Source: an uncultured Burkholderiales bacterium (GTDB lineage Bacteria; Pseudomonadota; Gammaproteobacteria; Burkholderiales; Burkholderiaceae_C). From it: DNA of 10,390 nucleotides. Location: contig CAIYFE010000212.1 of assembly GCA_903925445.1 (NCBI GenBank), positions 1 to 10,390 of the forward strand, given 5' to 3'. This document shows positions 7,058-10,390 of the stretch, in pieces. Both the position numbers and the translations under genes were made by a program. The notes under the pieces were generated by a model, which had not been told where the DNA came from, searched no databases, and saw only the letters and a list, made by a program, of their open reading frames with translations. The stretch's first letter is position 1. Each line of letters opens with the position of its first letter.

Positions 7058-7594
7058 ATGACTGTTCAAACCCTCTTAAAAATGGGTGACCCGCGCTTGC
7101 TGCGCGTGGCGCAACCCGTTCAGCAATTCAATACGCCCCAACTGCAGGCGCTGTTGCAAGACATGCGCGACACGATGTTGCACGCCAACGGCGCAGGATT
7201 GGCTGCGCCTCAAATTGGCGTGGATTTGCAAGTGGTGATTTTTGGTTCGGACGAACCCAACCCACGCTATCCCGACGCGCCCGTGGTGCCGCGAACGGTG
7301 TTGATCAACCCCACACTCACGCCATTGGACGAGGTGCAAGAAGAGGGCTGGGAAGGGTGCTTGTCCGTGCCGGGCTTGCGAGGCGTGGTGCCTCGGTTCA
7401 AGCGCTTGCGCTACCAAGGTTTTGATGAGATGGGAAGCGCCATTGATCGCACGGTAGAAGGCTTTCATGCCCGCGTGGTGCAACATGAGTGCGACCACTT
7501 GATGGGTGTGCTCTATCCCATGCGCGTGAAAGATTTCTCGCAGTTTGGATTCACCGAAGTGCTGTTTCCGGGCTTGGATGACGCCGACGATTAA
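7058..7594 (+). CDS. def: Peptide deformylase
   Basis: A metalloenzyme that removes the formyl group from the N-terminal methionine of nascent proteins at the ribosome, before methionine aminopeptidase acts. The 178-aa length is usual for the family. All three family motifs are intact: GAGLAAPQIG (45-54, with Q52), EGCLS (99-103, metal ligand C101) and QHECDHLMG (H143 and H147 as metal ligands, E144 as catalytic base). The start ATG at 7058 gives the typical opening MTVQTLLKMGDPRLL; no clear Shine-Dalgarno precedes it. It stands alone rather than beside fmt, so the genome may have another def next to fmt (inference). Transcription probably starts in the AT-rich spacer upstream. The stop overlaps the glnD stop on the other strand. 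Confidence 0.97.
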   Translation: MTVQTLLKMGDPRLLRVAQPVQQFNTPQLQALLQDMRDTMLHANGAGLAAPQIGVDLQVVIFGSDEPNPRYPDAPVVPRTVLINPTLTPLDEVQEEGWEGCLSVPGLRGVVPRFKRLRYQGFDEMGSAIDRTVEGFHARVVQHECDHLMGVLYPMRVKDFSQFGFTEVLFPGLDDADD

Positions 7595-10185
7595 GCCTTC
7601 AAGGCTTCGAGCAATTCGGTCTCGATTTCCAATTGCGCTTTGTTTTGTTGAAGCGCCGCACCGTCGATCAAGAAAGTGTCTTCCACCCGCTCGCCCAAGG
7701 TGCTGATTTTGGCGAGAAACAGATTGACTTTGTGGTTGGCCAACACCCGCGCCACGCTGTAGAGCAAGCCCACGCGGTCGCTGGCAGAGATGCTCAACAG
7801 CCATTTTTGAGCGCGTTCATCGGGCTGCAACGACACGCGCGGCGCAATCGGAAAGCTTTTGACGCGGCGTGACACACGCCCGCGCCCTACATTGGGCAAG
7901 GGTTTGGCGGTTTCAATGGTCAACTTGAGGTCGTTTTCCACCATCTGGATGAGCTCACGGTAGTGCTCATGAAACTGCGAGGTCACGACTTGGAACGTAT
8001 CCAGCGCATAGCCGTTGCTGGCCGTGTGAACCTTGGCGTCCAAGATGTTGAAGCTGGCTTGCTCGAAGTAGCCACAAATGCGGGCAAACAAATCGGGTTG
8101 ATCGGGTGAATACACCAAGACTTGCAGGCCTTCGCCCACTTGAGACAAGCGCGCCCGCACGATCACGCCGACCGATTGCTCTTGCGATTTGGCCACCGCC
8201 AAATTGCGCGAGAGTTGGCGGGTGTGCCAAGCGATGTCGTTGGCATCGTGTCGCATGAAGTAACCCACATCGAGGGTGGCCCACAAATCCTTGTGTGCTT
8301 CAAAAGGCAAGGCGTAGAGCGCCAACATTTTGAGGGCTTCGCGTTTGCGGGCTTCAATTTCGGCATCGGCATCGGGGGCGCGACCACCCAAGGCGCGCAA
8401 GGTGTAGCGGTACAAATCTTCCAGCAACTTGCCTTTCCAAGCGTTCCACACTTTAGGGCTGGTGCCGCGAATATCGGCCACGGTCAACAAGTAAAGGGCG
8501 GTTAAATTGCGTTCGTTGTTCACGCGTTTGGCAAACGCAATGATGACGTCTGGATCGCTCAAATCTTGTTTTTGCGCAATGTGGCTCATGGTCAAGTGTT
8601 CGCTGACCAAGAACTCGATCAAATCGGCGTCTTCCTTGTCAATGCTGTGGTCTTTGCAGAACTTGCGCACTTCAGCGCGCCCCAGTTGCGAGTGATCGCC
8701 GCCGCGTCCCTTGGCGATGTCATGAAACAAAGCGCCGGCGTACAAAATCCACGGCTTGTCCCAACCCGCAGCAAGTTGCGAACAAAACGGGTATTCGTGG
8801 GCGTGTTCGGCCATGAAAAAACGCCGGACGTTGCGCAACACCATCAAGATGTGTTGATCGACGGTGTAGACATGGAACAAGTCATGCTGCATTTGCCCCA
8901 CGATGCGACGAAACACCCACAAGTAACGGCCCAACACCGAAGTTTGGTTCATCAAGCGAATGGCATGCGTGATGCCATTGGGCGCTTGCAAAATGCGCTT
9001 GAACATGTCGCGGTTGGCGGGATCTGCACGAAATTTGCCGTCCATCACGTTGCGGGCGTTGTACAAGGCGCGCAAGGTTCGCGCCGACAAGCCTTTGATG
9101 CCTACCGTCGACTCGTACAGCCAAAAGGTTTCCAAAATCGCATGGGGATGGCGAAGATACACATCGTCGGTGGTGACCTCCAACATGCCCGCTTTGTCGG
9201 CAAAGCGTTCGTTGATGGGACGCGCCACATGTTCGTTGGGGCTCAGGCGTTCTTCAATGTTGAGCAGCAAAATCTGATTGAGCTGTGCCACCGCCTTGGC
9301 GGCCCAGTAATACCGTTTCATCAGCGCTTCGCTGGCGGCGCGGGCATTGGTTGAGCCGTCGGCTTCAACCCCAAGACCCAGGCTGCGAGCGACTTGGTGT
9401 TGCAAGTCAAACACCAACCGGTCTTCGCGCCGTTTGGCCGCAAGATGGAGTTGGGTGCGAATGAGCGCCAAACTGTCTTCATTGCGTTTGATTTGTTTGG
9501 CCTCAAAGCTGGTGGCCAAGCCACGCTTGGCCAACTCTTGCCAACTGTTGCCCAATCCGGCTGCTTTGGCGACCCACAAAATGACTTGCAAATCGCGCAA
9601 GCCTCCGGGCGACTCTTTGCAGTTGGGTTCAAGCGAGTAGGGCGTGTTTTCAAACTTGGTGTGGCGTTGACGCAGCTCTAAAGTTTTGGCCACAAAGAAA
9701 GCTTGTGGATCCATCGCTGCGTCAAAACGCTTTTGAAACTGCTCAACCAACGCAACGTTGCCGCAGATCCAGCGTGCCTCCAAAAGCGAGGTTTGCACCG
9801 TGATGTCGGCGCTGGACTCTTCAACGCATTCATCCACCGTGCGCACACTGGATCCAATTTCAAGACCCGTGTCCCAACACGATCCAATGAAGCGTTCGAT
9901 TTGTGATTTGAGCGCATCGTCTTGATCTGGCGAGGTGCCATTGGGCAAGAGCAGCAACACATCGACGTCGGAGTAGGGGTACAACTCGCCGCGTCCATAG
10001 CCACCCACTGCGACCAAGGCAAACCGTGCATCCAAGCCCACGTTTTGCCACAGTTGGCACAGTGTGTGATCGGTGAGTTTGCTCAAGCGCTGCAACAAGC
10101 CGCGCACGCTGCGGCTCGTGCCCAAGGAGGCTGCTTGCAGCAAGGCCGCCTTGTCCTGTTTGTAACTGATGGCCAAGGCGTTCAT
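7591..10185 (-). CDS. glnD: [Protein-PII] uridylyltransferase / uridylyl-removing enzyme
   Basis: A bifunctional cytosolic nitrogen sensor: it attaches UMP to PII proteins (GlnB/GlnK) when glutamine is low and removes it when glutamine is high, thereby setting glutamine synthetase activity and NtrBC signalling. The 864 aa match the usual length. Domains in order: nucleotidyltransferase with GGYGRGELYPYSDVDVL (61-77, D73 and D75 as metal ligands); a linker helical region with PNCKESPGGLRDLQ (about 187-200); an HD hydrolase domain with LFHDIAKGRGGDHS (H488/D489, H498) for de-uridylylation; and two C-terminal ACT domains (about 687-765 and 794-864) that bind glutamine. Both catalytic centres appear intact. 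A motif that reads GHSVRT in E. coli is GSSVRT here (111-116). The start lies 5 nt after the map stop without a clear ribosome site, which suggests translational coupling to map. Confidence 0.98.
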   Translation of the reverse strand: MNALAISYKQDKAALLQAASLGTSRSVRGLLQRLSKLTDHTLCQLWQNVGLDARFALVAVGGYGRGELYPYSDVDVLLLLPNGTSPDQDDALKSQIERFIGSCWDTGLEIGSSVRTVDECVEESSADITVQTSLLEARWICGNVALVEQFQKRFDAAMDPQAFFVAKTLELRQRHTKFENTPYSLEPNCKESPGGLRDLQVILWVAKAAGLGNSWQELAKRGLATSFEAKQIKRNEDSLALIRTQLHLAAKRREDRLVFDLQHQVARSLGLGVEADGSTNARAASEALMKRYYWAAKAVAQLNQILLLNIEERLSPNEHVARPINERFADKAGMLEVTTDDVYLRHPHAILETFWLYESTVGIKGLSARTLRALYNARNVMDGKFRADPANRDMFKRILQAPNGITHAIRLMNQTSVLGRYLWVFRRIVGQMQHDLFHVYTVDQHILMVLRNVRRFFMAEHAHEYPFCSQLAAGWDKPWILYAGALFHDIAKGRGGDHSQLGRAEVRKFCKDHSIDKEDADLIEFLVSEHLTMSHIAQKQDLSDPDVIIAFAKRVNNERNLTALYLLTVADIRGTSPKVWNAWKGKLLEDLYRYTLRALGGRAPDADAEIEARKREALKMLALYALPFEAHKDLWATLDVGYFMRHDANDIAWHTRQLSRNLAVAKSQEQSVGVIVRARLSQVGEGLQVLVYSPDQPDLFARICGYFEQASFNILDAKVHTASNGYALDTFQVVTSQFHEHYRELIQMVENDLKLTIETAKPLPNVGRGRVSRRVKSFPIAPRVSLQPDERAQKWLLSISASDRVGLLYSVARVLANHKVNLFLAKISTLGERVEDTFLIDGAALQQNKAQLEIETELLEALKA
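7593..7607. other. Short hairpin at the def/glnD convergent junction
   Basis: AAGCCT-TCA-AGGCTT forms a 6-bp perfect stem with a 3-nt loop at the point where def and glnD end. It could help end transcription in both directions, but no T tract follows on either strand, and most of it codes for the last residues of GlnD. A role as terminator is unproven. Confidence 0.25.
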
Positions 10186-10190
10186 GGTGT

Positions 10191-10390
10191 TTAGCAGCAG
10201 GTGGTGGTGACGAAATCTGGCAAAGCAGGACTGCCTGCCGACAAAGTTAACACTTCAAAACCGGTGGGTGTGACCAACACGGTGTGCTCCCATTGCGCGG
10301 ACAACGAATGGTCGCGCGTGACGATGGTCCAGCCATCGCCCAGCTCTTTGATGTCTTTTTTGCCCGCGTTGATCATGGGCTCGATGGTGA
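10191..10390 (-). CDS. map: Methionine aminopeptidase type I, C-terminal part (truncated by window edge)
   Basis: Removes the initiator methionine from nascent proteins once the formyl group is gone. Only about the last 66 codons are in the window and the frame runs off the right edge; the ATG at 10376 is internal (TIEPMINAGKK), not a start. Two metal ligands are visible: the Glu of TIEPM (equivalent to E. coli E204) and the Glu of QWEHT (equivalent to E235, codon at 10287-10289). The end SAGSPALPDF is followed by an unusual VTTTCC tail. The gene is directly upstream of glnD, as in E. coli, with 5 nt between them. The remaining ligands (two Asp and one His) should lie beyond the window. Confidence 0.95.
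   Translation of the reverse strand, partial: TIEPMINAGKKDIKELGDGWTIVTRDHSLSAQWEHTVLVTPTGFEVLTLSAGSPALPDFVTTTCC

Noticed and set aside
7593..7607. Hairpin at the def/glnD junction as an intrinsic terminator
   Set aside because: The stem is only 6 bp and no T tract follows on either strand, so it does not meet the usual form; kept only as a low-confidence structure.
7076..7804. 242-codon minus-strand frame opposite def
   Set aside because: It runs across the whole of def and into the glnD end in another frame, with His/Arg-rich composition typical of antisense translation.
8566..9354. 262-codon plus-strand frame inside glnD
   Set aside because: Antisense to the intact HD and linker part of GlnD; no motif or ribosome site supports it.

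Overview
The window reads as an ordinary core-genome stretch of a betaproteobacterium. Protein sequence character and gene order point to Burkholderiales, probably Comamonadaceae; the genus is an inference from memory of the families, not from a search. Codon use is rather uniform across the genes, with frequent TTG for leucine. I see no transposase, integrase, tRNA, rRNA, CRISPR array or phage gene.

Layout. Positions 1-6579 on the plus strand hold a tight gene run: smc (5' end cut off by the window), zipA and ligA, separated by 17 and 19 nt. This looks like one transcription unit for chromosome organisation, divisome assembly and DNA strand sealing. Convergent to it, and overlapping the end of ligA by 12 nt, is a small minus-strand gene (6568-6936) for an exported protein with four cysteines that I cannot assign to a family. 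An AT-rich 121-nt spacer (6937-7056/7057) separates it from the divergent def gene (7058-7594, peptide deformylase). def meets the minus-strand glnD gene (7591-10185, PII uridylyltransferase/uridylyl-removing enzyme) end to end, and both stop codons lie in the same four bases TTAA. Upstream of glnD, 5 nt away, is the 3' end of map (methionine aminopeptidase, cut by the window end), so map-glnD is a minus-strand operon.

How the genes relate. def and map both act on the N-terminus of nascent proteins: Def removes the formyl group, then MetAP removes the methionine. They lie on opposite strands on either side of glnD, which controls nitrogen signalling through PII. smc and zipA both serve the chromosome and division cycle.

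No new multi-gene system is evident. The items most worth a second look are the unassigned four-cysteine exported protein and its AT-rich divergent control region with palindromes, the shared TTAA stop, the long segment in front of the ZipA FtsZ-binding core, and the changed MLSIRTETD motif in LigA.
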